From the NCBI GenBank assembly GCA_035487355.1, contig DATHMF010000086.1, positions 114,341 to 178,340 on the forward strand: a stretch of DNA of 64,000 nt, given 5' to 3'. The position numbers and the translations under genes are program-made. Below the pieces are notes generated by a model that saw only the letters and a program-made list of their open reading frames with translations, made no database searches and was not told the DNA's origin. Of this stretch, positions 36,156-44,041 are shown piece after piece (position 1 is the stretch's first letter; every line of letters starts with the position of its first letter). Origin of the DNA: Terriglobales bacterium (GTDB lineage: Bacteria; Acidobacteriota; Terriglobia; Terriglobales; Acidobacteriaceae).

Positions 36156-37154
36156 ATGAAAGGGTTGGTTGAATACCACATGTGTTATTGGATAAAGACG
36201 AAAACGATAATTGCCGTCTGTGCCTGCTTGATCGCCCTGGCGACTGGCTGCCAGAAATCACATGAGCAAAACCAGGAAGCAAGTGTGCTGGCCGCTCCGG
36301 CCTCAACTCCAGCCGCCACCGCAAGCACAACTTCGGCAAACAATTCCGATCCGGTCTTTGTTGGCGCAGGTGATGTGGCCAGTTGTGACGATCTGGCCGG
36401 GGCTAAGGCCACGGCCAAACTGCTGGATTCGATCCCGGGCACGGTTTTTGTCGCGGGTGATCTTGCTTACCCCGACGGTAGTGCCGAGCAGTTCGCCAAC
36501 TGCTACGGCCCCACATGGGGACGCCACAAGGCCCGCACGCGGCCCTCGCCGGGCAATCACGAATTTCATGCCGGTGGGGCTACGCCTTATTTCGAGTATT
36601 TCGGGGCTGCCGCAGGTGATCCCAAAAAGGGATACTACAGCTACGAGCTGGGCGCATGGCATGTGATCGTCATCAACAGCAATTGCTCTGACCTGCCGGG
36701 TGGCTGCGCCAAGGATTCTCCCGAAGAGCAATGGCTGCGCCAGGACCTTGCCCAGCATCCAACCGCCTGCACCGTGGCGTATTGGCACCATCCTCTGTTC
36801 AGCTCGGGCAAGGCACACGGCAATGATCCCGAGATGAAACCTTTCTGGCAGGACCTTTATGCTGCCAACGCGACCCTTGTGATCAACGGGCACGATCATG
36901 ACTACGAGCGCTTCGCTCCGCAAGACCCTGACGGCAAGGTGGATAACGCGCGCGGCATCCGCGAGTTTGTTGTCGGAAGTGGCGGCAAGAACAGCCATCG
37001 CTCATTTGGCGAGACTAAACCTAACAGCGAAGCCAGAAACGCCGATACCTACGGAGTGTTGAAATTGACTCTGCACCCCAAGAGCTATGATTGGGAGTTT
37101 GTTCCGGAAGAAGGCAAGACGTTCAAAGATTCGGGCAGCGGGGTCTGCCATTAG
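36156..37154 (+). CDS. Metallophosphoesterase lipoprotein (purple acid phosphatase-like)
   Basis: 332 residues. A short signal (TIIAVCACLIALATGC) ends in a lipobox-like cysteine, so it is probably attached to the outer or inner membrane. The calcineurin-like phosphoesterase domain follows with all motifs: VGAGDVASCDD, VAGDLAYPDG, PGNHEFH, YWHHPLF and NGHDHDYERF. It likely hydrolyses phosphate esters outside the cytoplasm. An internal ATG at 36180 would give a more typical signal start. It is transcribed alone, and a repeat array begins immediately after its stop. Confidence 0.86.
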   Translation: MKGLVEYHMCYWIKTKTIIAVCACLIALATGCQKSHEQNQEASVLAAPASTPAATASTTSANNSDPVFVGAGDVASCDDLAGAKATAKLLDSIPGTVFVAGDLAYPDGSAEQFANCYGPTWGRHKARTRPSPGNHEFHAGGATPYFEYFGAAAGDPKKGYYSYELGAWHVIVINSNCSDLPGGCAKDSPEEQWLRQDLAQHPTACTVAYWHHPLFSSGKAHGNDPEMKPFWQDLYAANATLVINGHDHDYERFAPQDPDGKVDNARGIREFVVGSGGKNSHRSFGETKPNSEARNADTYGVLKLTLHPKSYDWEFVPEEGKTFKDSGSGVCH

Positions 37155-37811
37155 TCCCCACTTGCTAGCTTATGGTTGAAGTGCCCAAAATCGCGTCCGA
37201 CCCCCGTCATTATTGGCGAGAATCGATCTGGGGTGGGGGACTTGCTGGCTAACTGCCGGTTTTTTTACCACAGAGACACAGAGGCACAGAGAAGAGCAAA
37301 ATCTTTCGCCGCGGACGAACACAGATAAACGCGGATTTTTAGAGGATCTGTCGGCCCGGCACCCACTTGCTAGCTTGTGGTTGAAGTGCCCAAAATCAAC
37401 GCCTGACCCGCGTCATTACTGGCGAAAATCGATCTGGAGTGGGGGACTTGCTGGTAATAGAGTACTCAGTTGTTCAGTACTCAGTACTCAGAAAAAGCAA
37501 ACGCAAAAGCTCTTCGCCGCAGATCAACGCGGATTTTAGAGGATTTGCGCCACCCGGGCCTCCCCACTTGCTGGCTTGTAGTTTAAGTGCCCAAAACCGC
37601 GTCTGGACCGCGTCTTTATTGGCGAAAATCGATCTGAGGTGGGGGACTTGCTGAAGCAGTTCTCAGTTCTCAGGGTGAGGCACGATCACCTTGGCCTGCT
37701 CAAGTCTTGGGCGATGGGGTACTTGCAGCAAGTGGGTGAAGCCCTAAAAACAGCGCTGATTGCCGCGTATTTGGCGGGGAAAGTCGAGATCGGGGTGGAG
37801 ACTTGCTGGCT
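37155..37811. repeat. Degenerate tandem array of about 200-bp units
   Basis: A ~95-bp element runs from CCCCACTTGCTAGCTT to GTGGGGGACTTGCTGG and recurs at 37155-37250, 37361-37454, 37561-37653 and, more decayed, 37716-37811. The ends carry CCCAC/GTGGG inverted bases and ACTTGCTGG direct repeats. Between copies lie related ~105-bp spacers with CTTCGCCGC...CGCGGATTTT and ACAGAGACACAGAGG simple sequence. Short open frames here are by-products of the repeat. It separates the phosphoesterase from the kdp remnant. Confidence 0.85.
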
Positions 37812-37969
37812 AGTACTTCTGCAACAGTCCTCAGGACCAGAATCCCCAATCGCAAATGAGTTTTCAAAGAACCTCAAGGGCTAAGAGCCCCGCATTCTTG
37901 AATGCCTAATGCAAACACACGTCTAGCCAAGGATAGCCTACGATTTCTTAAGAAATCAATGATTTGATA

Positions 37970-38119
37970 TCAGATTGATATCAATTGGCAGTTGGTATTG
38001 GTGGCAAACGAGGCAGCCGTGTTGAAGGCAAGGTCTTGCGGAATGGCGGCGAACTTTTGCGGGTTCAACCAAAGCGGCTGCCCACTGTTGCGTGCGTTCA
38101 ACCAGCCGTTGAGTGTCAT
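37970..38119 (-). pseudogene. kdpA: kdpA remnant (potassium-transporting ATPase subunit A)
   Basis: A 49-codon frame starting in TAATG overlap with kdpF, the normal kdpF-kdpA junction. After MTLNGWL it jumps to LNPQKFAAIPQDLAFNTAAS and then FATNTNCQ, the region before and including the first pore loop of KdpA (usual form FNTAVSFVTNTNWQ), then stops. Full KdpA is about 560-600 residues; the first membrane helices and everything after the pore loop are missing, so there was an internal deletion as well as a truncation. No kdpB or kdpC follows; the repeat array begins about 160 bases on. Confidence 0.85.
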
Positions 38120-38208
38120 TAGAACTTCTCCGGACGCAGTTGCGCATAAACCAGGTAGACCATCATCAGGACAGTCACCAGCAACATCACTATAGTTTCA
38201 AGACTCAT
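38119..38208 (-). CDS. kdpF: KdpF, small subunit of the Kdp potassium pump
   Basis: A 29-residue single-helix peptide, MSLETIVMLLVTVLMMVYLV then YAQLRPEKF. The YLVYALLRPEKF-type end is the KdpF signature. KdpF stabilises the KdpFABC complex. A GAGGG ribosome site lies six bases before the ATG. It looks intact although the pump genes behind it are destroyed, so it is presently an orphan. It is below the usual size limit for gene finders. Confidence 0.88.
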   Translation of the reverse strand: MSLETIVMLLVTVLMMVYLVYAQLRPEKF

Positions 38209-38217
38209 AAGAAGCCC

Positions 38218-38292
38218 TCACTTGAGCTTGTCGCAAGCCAGCGTGTAGGCGATTGCGACTGCGAAAAACCCGAACGTGAATAAAACCATCAT
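38218..38292 (-). CDS. Short membrane peptide upstream of kdpF
   Basis: A 24-residue frame (start MMVLFTFGFFAVAIAYTLAC, end DKLK; a second ATG follows the first directly). It would form one membrane helix ending in Cys-Asp-Lys-Leu. As I recall, similar tiny helices ending in C-D-(R/K)-L stand before kdpF in other kdp operons; the nine-base gap to kdpF supports a real gene. The function is unknown. Confidence 0.6.
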   Translation of the reverse strand: MMVLFTFGFFAVAIAYTLACDKLK

Positions 38293-38320
38293 TCAATCAA
38301 GCATGTCTACACCTCATCCA

Positions 38321-38671
38321 TCATTGGTCAAACCTGCGGTAACGCACTTCCCCACCAGAACCCGTTCTCGTCTTCTGAGCGATTGCGGGACCGTTTGCGG
38401 TATTCACCGAGACTGCACGAGCTGCGATCTCAGATTGCGGCACAGGAAATTGCAGCACGCGCGCGCTGAAAGTGGGCCTCTCGCCCGCAGGCGAGACTAA
38501 AGCGCTGCCGAATTGGTGTTTCGGCAAAGTCTGTTCGACTTCGATGACACGGGTGATCAGCAGTCGCCTCACGGGCTGCTCTTTCCCGGCTTGATGCAAG
38601 CCGTATAAACAAACCAGAAGGCAACCAATCCCTAAGGTGCTGATAACGGCAAGAATTACGATGCTAGTCAT
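38321..38671 (-). CDS. Hypothetical single-helix membrane protein at the head of the kdp remnant
   Basis: 116 residues with one N-terminal helix (MTSIVILAVISTLGIGCLLV) followed by a polar tail with no recognised domain (residues 35-116, basic and Ser/Thr/Ala-rich). The ATG at 38671 has an excellent GGAGGTGA site; a start five codons earlier overlaps that site and is less likely. It is the first gene after the candidate KdpE box and 28 bases before the 24-residue peptide gene, so it seems to belong to the same transcript. I do not recognise it. Confidence 0.55.
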   Translation of the reverse strand: MTSIVILAVISTLGIGCLLVCLYGLHQAGKEQPVRRLLITRVIEVEQTLPKHQFGSALVSPAGERPTFSARVLQFPVPQSEIAARAVSVNTANGPAIAQKTRTGSGGEVRYRRFDQ

Positions 38672-38761
38672 AGCATCACCTCCCATGCGCTACAGTCGTT
38701 ACTCAAGATCACTGCAGCACTAATCTATTGGAGCGTAGAGGCTATAAAGATCGGCTAAGAA

Positions 38762-38785
38762 GTTCATAAAAAAGTTATAAAGATG
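38762..38785 (-). promoter_or_regulatory. Candidate KdpE-binding site
   Basis: On the minus strand this reads CATCTTTATAACTTTTTTAT then GAAC, closely like the T-rich KdpE site before E. coli kdpFABC (TTTATA then TTTTTTTACA). It is 91 bases upstream of the first gene of the kdp remnant. A second ATCTTTATA copy lies about 32 bp nearer the gene (38743-38751), three helical turns away. The function is inferred. Confidence 0.5.
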
Positions 38786-38831
38786 CAGCGTATGGGAAGT
38801 AAAGATGCCACTAAGTTCTTGTTTTAAAAGT

Positions 38832-39521
38832 TTATTCACCTGGATCGAAACGGTAGCCGATCCAGGGCTCAGTGATGATGTAATGTGGAGAGTCTTCCTT
38901 CTCGATCTTTTTTCGCAACTGTCCTATAAAGACACGCAGATATTCCGGTTGCTGCACACTCTGGCCTCCCCAGACGGCGTTGAGCAGCGCGCGATGGGTG
39001 ATCACTTTGCCGGGGTGTTGGGCCATATAAGCCAACAATTCGAATTCTTTGGGGGTAAGGTGCACTTCCCGGCCACGCACGGCAACAGAATGCGCTTCCA
39101 GGTTGATGCGGAAGTCGCCAACTTCAATCGAGGTTGCGCCCTTGGGCAGGGCAGGAACGCGCCGCAGTTGCGCCCGCACTCGCGCCAGCAGTTCGTTCAT
39201 ATTGAAAGGCTTGGTTACGTAGTCGTCGGCGCCGGAATCGAGCGCTTCAATCTTGGTGCGCTCTTCGCCTTTGACGGAAAGCACAATAATGGGAATTTGT
39301 GACTGGGTGCGAATCTTGCGGCACAGCTCAATTCCGGTCATGTTGGGCATGGAAAGATCGGTGATCACCAGATCGGGGGCCCAGTCTTTCATCACATCCA
39401 GAGCAGCATCGCCATCGTTGGCAACACGAAGATCATAGCCGTGCGTGGAAAGCGTGGTACGCAACACCCGGGTGATTTGGGGCTCGTCATCCACTACGAG
39501 GATATGGCGGGGTTCGCTCAT
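38832..39521 (-). CDS. kdpE: KdpE response regulator
   Basis: A 229-residue OmpR-family regulator. The receiver domain has the acidic pair Asp11-Asp12, the phosphorylated Asp55 in VITDLSMPN and Lys104 in YVTKPF. The winged helix (about 130-225) includes HLTPKEFELLAYMAQHPGKV and PWIGYRF at the end. It is the partner of KdpD, encoded 16 bases upstream, and would activate the kdp operon when potassium is low. Intact, although its classic target operon next door has decayed. Confidence 0.92.
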   Translation of the reverse strand: MSEPRHILVVDDEPQITRVLRTTLSTHGYDLRVANDGDAALDVMKDWAPDLVITDLSMPNMTGIELCRKIRTQSQIPIIVLSVKGEERTKIEALDSGADDYVTKPFNMNELLARVRAQLRRVPALPKGATSIEVGDFRINLEAHSVAVRGREVHLTPKEFELLAYMAQHPGKVITHRALLNAVWGGQSVQQPEYLRVFIGQLRKKIEKEDSPHYIITEPWIGYRFDPGE

Positions 39522-39537
39522 AGTTAATCAGTGTCTC

Positions 39538-40662
39538 TTAATCACTCTCCTGGGTGACGATGTGCATGTCCACCGGCGGAGCATTGCGCAGGAACCTCTG
39601 GACGGCGGAAAGATACATGTATTTTCGCCAGCCGCTTACGGCTGAGCGGCCAAAAACAATTTGCGTAATTTTATATTCACGCACGAAGTCAGCCACGGTT
39701 TTGGCAACATCTTTGCCCTTCAAACGAACCACCGTGGCAGAAAGATTTTCAGCAAATCGGATATTGGCCTCCAGCGTGCGCCGGTCTTCCGGATTCTTTT
39801 CATGATCTACTTCCACATAGACGACGTAAAACTCCGCGTCAATGCCCTTGGCCAGGCGCGCGCCGCGGGCAATCAATTTTTGCGCTGCAGGACTCGCGCT
39901 CATGCACACCGCAATGCGTTCGCGCACGCCCCAGTTGCGGTCAATATGCTTTTGTTTCAAATACGAATCCAGGTTCTGGTCTACGCATTGCGCAACGCAG
40001 CGCAAAGCCAGCTCCCGCAGCGCAATCAGATTACCGGGGCGAAAAAAATTACCCAACGCCTTCTCGGCCCTATCCACCGGATAAATATCACCACGCCGCA
40101 TGCGAGTCTGCAGGGCTTCAGGGGTAAGATCGGCCATCACAATTTCGCCGGCACGTTGCAGCACCCAATCGGGAACCGTCTCGCGCACCTGGATTCCGGT
40201 GATGCTTTGTACCGTGGGCGTTATGCTCTCCAGGTGTTGGACGTTCATGGTCGAGAGGACATCAATTTTCGCTTCTAATATTTCCAGCACATCTTCATAC
40301 CGCTTTTTGTGTTTGCAGCCTTCCACGTTGGTGTGTGCCAACTCGTCCACCAGAACAACCTGGGGCTTGCGCGCGAGAATCGCGTCGAGATCCATCTCTT
40401 CAAAAATCGTGCCTTTGTATTCCATCTTGCGGCGCGGAATGGTCTCCAGTTGTGAGGCCAACTCTGCAATCCCTTTGCGTCCATGGGTTTCTACGATTCC
40501 GATGACTACGTCCTCACCGCGTTTGCTGCGCCGGATGGCCTCGCTCAGCATGTTGAAGGTCTTTCCCACACCGGGAGCGTAGCCCAGGAAAAGCTTAAAA
40601 ACACCCGCCTTTTTTTCCGGCGGGGTCGCATGTTCCAGCCACTGTTCAGGACTTTTGGGCAT
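39538..40662 (-). CDS. kdpD: KdpD N-terminal sensor protein (KdpD and USP domains only)
   Basis: 374 residues corresponding to only the cytoplasmic N-terminal half of KdpD. The KdpD domain has Walker [15 protein letters not shown] (near residues 26-39) and Walker [15 protein letters not shown]; the USP-like domain follows ([16 protein letters not shown] to [14 protein letters not shown]). There is no membrane segment, histidine box or ATPase. Its missing half is encoded by the divergent gene at 40716. In ordinary KdpD all parts are one chain of about 900 residues, so this is a split sensor. It is co-transcribed with kdpE. Confidence 0.9.
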   Translation of the reverse strand: MPKSPEQWLEHATPPEKKAGVFKLFLGYAPGVGKTFNMLSEAIRRSKRGEDVVIGIVETHGRKGIAELASQLETIPRRKMEYKGTIFEEMDLDAILARKPQVVLVDELAHTNVEGCKHKKRYEDVLEILEAKIDVLSTMNVQHLESITPTVQSITGIQVRETVPDWVLQRAGEIVMADLTPEALQTRMRRGDIYPVDRAEKALGNFFRPGNLIALRELALRCVAQCVDQNLDSYLKQKHIDRNWGVRERIAVCMSASPAAQKLIARGARLAKGIDAEFYVVYVEVDHEKNPEDRRTLEANIRFAENLSATVVRLKGKDVAKTVADFVREYKITQIVFGRSAVSGWRKYMYLSAVQRFLRNAPPVDMHIVTQESD

Positions 40663-40715
40663 GCGCCTATTTTCTCGAAACTGTGGAGACTTGTCGAATC
40701 GGCTACAATCGGCTC

Positions 40716-42173
40716 ATGAGGCGATCAGTCCTGCTCTCGGTTTTTCAGTTTCTGATCTCGGCGGCATTGGTGTTTGTAATTGTTTTTCTCTACACCCGGG
40801 TCATCAGGGTCAATCCGACTACCGTCGCTTTGACCTTCCTGGTGGCGGTGCTTGGGATCTCAGCAGTCTGGGGGCTTCGCTATGCTGTCTTCGTCTCCAT
40901 TGTTGCCACGCTGGCGTTCAATTACTTCTTCCTTCCACCCGTAGGGACTTTCACCATCGCCGACACACAAAACTGGGTGGCCCTAATCGCATTTCTGCTG
41001 ACTGCAGTTATCGCCAGCGAACTTTCGGCGCGCGTACGGCAGGAGGCTGATGAAGCCAACCAGCGCCGCCGCGAGGTGGAAAAGCTCTACGCCTTCAGCC
41101 AGCAGCTTCTGGTCACCGACAACGTACTGGAATTGCTGAACGAAATTCCGCACCACATTGTGGCGACGTTTGGTGTAAGCGCGGCTGCAGTTTACGTTTC
41201 CGAGCGTGACAAGATTTACCGCTCCGGCCCCGATATCACTCAGTTGCAGAGCGAAGAGCTGCGAGGGGTGACGGCGCGCGGCGAGACCGTGATTGACGCA
41301 CAACGCAACATCTGTCTGGCCCCGGTCCGCATGGGAGTGCGCGCTCTGGGGGCGCTGGGGGTTGCCGGACACTTATCTCGCGAAACCCTGGATGCGCTCG
41401 GCGGCCTGATTGCCATTGCCACCGAAAGAGCGGCGGCGGTGGAAAAGCTGGGACGCGCAGAAGCATCGCGTGAAAACGAACGGCTGCGTTCAGCGCTGCT
41501 GGATTCGGTTACGCATGAGTTCCGCACCCCGCTAACTTCCATCAAGGCCTCAGTTACCAGCCTGATCTCTGATTTTCAACTGGACCAGGCCCAACGCCAG
41601 GAATTACTCACCATCATTAATGAAGAAAGCGACCGCCTGAACCGCCTGGTGGGAGAGGCAACTGAGATGGCGCAGCTCGATGCCCACGAGGTCAAGCTCA
41701 ATATCGAGCCCCAGAATATCCGTGAAGCTATTGATGCCGCTCTGGAAGAATCCAAGCCCAGCCTGCGCTCGCATTCCGTAGAAGTGCGAATGCCCAGTTA
41801 TCTGCCCCCAGTGCTTATGGATGTGGACCGCATTAAAGAAGTCCTGCGGCATCTGCTGGAGAACGCAGCCAAGTACTCGCCCCCGGAGTCTCCTATCTTT
41901 ATCAGCAGTGAAGTGCAAAACGGCCGGCTGGTGACCAACGTTGCCGATCGCGGCGTTGGCATAGACGATCTGGAGCGCTCCATGATCTTCGATAAGTTTT
42001 TTCGTGGACAGGGCCAACGCCACCGGGTCCAGGGCACGGGCATGGGATTGGCAATTGCCAAAGCCATCGTTGAAGCCCACGGCGGCAAGATCGGCGTCAC
42101 CAGCCAGTTAGGTCAGGGATCAGTATTTTCTTTTGGGCTGCCCATTGCCGGCATGGGACCAACCGGCTCATGA
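40716..42173 (+). CDS. KdpD C-terminal-type membrane sensor histidine kinase
   Basis: 485 residues. Four membrane helices of the DUF4118 (KdpD) type occupy about residues 5-105 ([16 protein letters not shown] is typical), then a GAF-like domain (about 135-235), the phosphorylated His267 in [16 protein letters not shown], and the ATP-binding site ([39 protein letters not shown]). This is the remaining part of KdpD. It is divergent from the N-terminal half with only 53 bases between the starts, so one short region may control both. The likely partner is KdpE. The start ATG at 40716 is preferred to one 11 codons upstream in the intergenic gap. Confidence 0.88.
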   Translation: MRRSVLLSVFQFLISAALVFVIVFLYTRVIRVNPTTVALTFLVAVLGISAVWGLRYAVFVSIVATLAFNYFFLPPVGTFTIADTQNWVALIAFLLTAVIASELSARVRQEADEANQRRREVEKLYAFSQQLLVTDNVLELLNEIPHHIVATFGVSAAAVYVSERDKIYRSGPDITQLQSEELRGVTARGETVIDAQRNICLAPVRMGVRALGALGVAGHLSRETLDALGGLIAIATERAAAVEKLGRAEASRENERLRSALLDSVTHEFRTPLTSIKASVTSLISDFQLDQAQRQELLTIINEESDRLNRLVGEATEMAQLDAHEVKLNIEPQNIREAIDAALEESKPSLRSHSVEVRMPSYLPPVLMDVDRIKEVLRHLLENAAKYSPPESPIFISSEVQNGRLVTNVADRGVGIDDLERSMIFDKFFRGQGQRHRVQGTGMGLAIAKAIVEAHGGKIGVTSQLGQGSVFSFGLPIAGMGPTGS

Positions 42174-42196
42174 GGTTTTGGGGAAGTACGAATTAC

Positions 42197-42243
42197 GATT
42201 TGCGATTTACGATTTGAACTCAACAAATCGTAAATCGCAAATC
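42197..42243. repeat. Perfect 20-bp hairpin of TTTACGA units between convergent genes
   Basis: GATTTGCGATTTACGATTTG (42197-42216) and its exact reverse complement (42224-42243) form a stem of 20 pairs around a 7-base loop. Further units fill 42190-42260. It lies between the stops of the histidine kinase and the minus-strand DUF1326 gene, abutting the latter's stop. It is the same unit family as the repeat arms around thiS. It could act as a bidirectional terminator or transcript-end stabiliser. Confidence 0.85.
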
Positions 42244-42255
42244 AAAAATCGTAAA

Positions 42256-42933
42256 TCACTGCGCAAACGTGCCTACAAACGCGCTGCGCTTATCATGCAG
42301 CTCCCAGTCAACGCCCAAATCGGGCCCGTGATATTCATCGGTCAATGCTACTGCGGGCATGGAGTGCGTGAGCTGAGTGAGCGGCGGATAAAACGTGGTC
42401 TCGTTTCCGCAGATATGGTCCTTCTCGTCAATGGGCCGGGTCACAATCGCGGCAAAGCTGCCGGCGCGCAGCGTGGCACGGCCGTGGTCCTGGGCATCGT
42501 GCAGCACCTGCATATCAATGGATGTAGGAATCACGCGGCTCACATGCGCCAGCAGATCGCCGCCCATGTGCTTGGCAAAGCTCACCAGAGCATCGCGCTG
42601 CTCAGGGGCAGCCTTCTCATCCACCAGCACAACTGCTTTTGCCGGATAAGGACTTCCAAACGGATCGCCCAGCGTGGCCTGCGCCTTGACGGAGGCCATC
42701 ACAGTCAACCCGTCGAGCTTCTGCCCGTTCCAGCTTCCACTGCGGATGTGCCAGGCGAGAGTGGCTTCGTCGCCGGCTGTTCCTACCTCGCCATTGGCGA
42801 AGCACTGGGCCACGTAAACATCGGCGCTGCGGCTTTCGATGTAGTCCCCGGTAATCTGCTCCTGGGCGTGGCTGATAACAGCAAACATGAGTATTAATAG
42901 TCCGAGAGAAAATATGGTTGCTAGCTTGCGCAT
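42256..42933 (-). CDS. Secreted DUF1326-type protein
   Basis: 225 residues. A signal peptide (LGLLILMFAVISHAQ) is followed by a domain that I recognise as DUF1326: ITGDYIESRSADVYVAQCFA near the N-terminus and GQKLDGLTVMASVKAQA in the middle. Members have no established function; they are often exported in soil bacteria. A GGAG site is 8 bases before the ATG. Cysteines are few (one in AQCFAN, one in DHICGNE). It is transcribed alone and convergent with the histidine kinase gene. Confidence 0.75.
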   Translation of the reverse strand: MRKLATIFSLGLLILMFAVISHAQEQITGDYIESRSADVYVAQCFANGEVGTAGDEATLAWHIRSGSWNGQKLDGLTVMASVKAQATLGDPFGSPYPAKAVVLVDEKAAPEQRDALVSFAKHMGGDLLAHVSRVIPTSIDMQVLHDAQDHGRATLRAGSFAAIVTRPIDEKDHICGNETTFYPPLTQLTHSMPAVALTDEYHGPDLGVDWELHDKRSAFVGTFAQ

Positions 42934-43120
42934 GACCGATCTCCTGCAAACGAATTGCTTTCTAGTTTAGCTCGAATTGATATCGGCTTCCAACTGCCAA
43001 ATGCAAAAAACGCCAGTCTCTTTTCCCCGCGGTTGACCAACGAATGACCGGATGTGGGCACGTCAAGCCATCTCGTGATACAACTCTTGGTATCAATTTT
43101 CCGGTGGGCACCCAGCCATC

Positions 43121-44035
43121 ATGAAAAAACTCAATTTTGTGGTTTCCCTCTCCACCAACACCAATGACTTTCAGGTCGAAATGGCCATCGCTGCGCAAGC
43201 GGCCGCTGAGAAGCTTGGCGTAGGCGTACAAGTCATGTATGCGGAAAACGATCCGATCGCGCAAAGTCAGCAGCTATTGAAGGTGGTCCAATCGCCGGCA
43301 GGCTCGCGCCCTGATGCAATTCTCTTTCATCCATTCGGCGGCACGGCCCTGCCCCAGGTCGCTCGGGCCGCAGTGGCTGCCGGCATTGGGGTCGCGGTGC
43401 TCAACTGGCGCGCCGACTATGTAGCTGAACTTCGTGCAAAGTCCCTGGTCCCGATATTTATCTACACCTCCAACCATAGAGAAATCGGGCACATCCAAGC
43501 ACAGCAGTTTGAAGCTCTCTTGCCCCAGGGTGGCAAGGTTTTGTATATCCAAGGCCCCGCCGCGAGCTTCGGGGCCCAAGAGCGAACTGTGGGAATGAGC
43601 GAGAAAAAGCCCGAGAACATACAAGCAAAAATGCTAAGAGCTGCCAGTTGGACCGAAGAAGCCGGATACAAGGCGGTTACCTCGTGGCTGCGACTCTCCA
43701 CAGCCCAGACCGAGCGCATTGATTTGATTGCCGCGCAAAATGACGTGATCGCCATTGGCGCAAGAAAGGCATTCAGCGAGGTCCTTAGAGACGCTGACCG
43801 CGAACGATGGATGCACTTGCCGTTTACCGGCGTTGATGGTCTTCCCAAAACAGGACAAACCTGGGTCCGTAAGAATTCACTGACTGCTACGATCGTTGTT
43901 CCACCGAACACAGGTTTGGCGATCGAAGCACTCGCGAACGCAATTCAGACGGGGTTGCAGCTCCCTGAGTGTATCTTGACTGAACCCAAGTCCTTTCCGT
44001 CGGTCGGAGAATTGAAAAAGCAGGGGATTTATTAG
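43121..44035 (+). CDS. Sugar-binding-protein-like (type I periplasmic-binding fold) lacking a signal
   Basis: 304 residues with the two-lobed fold of LacI/ribose-binding proteins: LNFVVSLSTNTNDFQVEMAI at the start, AILFHPFGGTALPQVARAA, then GIGVAVLNW and the ligand-lobe stretch DLIAAQNDVIAIGARKAF. There is neither a signal peptide nor a DNA-binding domain, so it would be a soluble cytoplasmic sugar-binding protein. It borders the glucarate genes and may sense a sugar acid, possibly acting on a regulator encoded elsewhere, or be a transporter protein that lost its leader. Function is inferred. Confidence 0.65.
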   Translation: MKKLNFVVSLSTNTNDFQVEMAIAAQAAAEKLGVGVQVMYAENDPIAQSQQLLKVVQSPAGSRPDAILFHPFGGTALPQVARAAVAAGIGVAVLNWRADYVAELRAKSLVPIFIYTSNHREIGHIQAQQFEALLPQGGKVLYIQGPAASFGAQERTVGMSEKKPENIQAKMLRAASWTEEAGYKAVTSWLRLSTAQTERIDLIAAQNDVIAIGARKAFSEVLRDADRERWMHLPFTGVDGLPKTGQTWVRKNSLTATIVVPPNTGLAIEALANAIQTGLQLPECILTEPKSFPSVGELKKQGIY

Positions 44036-44041
44036 AAGCTG

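Noticed and set aside
37155..37811. Possible CRISPR array
   Set aside because: Repeats are about 95 bp, degenerate and spaced by similar rather than unique sequence; no cas gene is present.
37213..37884. Several plus-strand open frames of 70-110 codons
   Set aside because: They lie within the degenerate repeat array and read the same repeat sequence; composition and lack of ribosome sites argue against genes.
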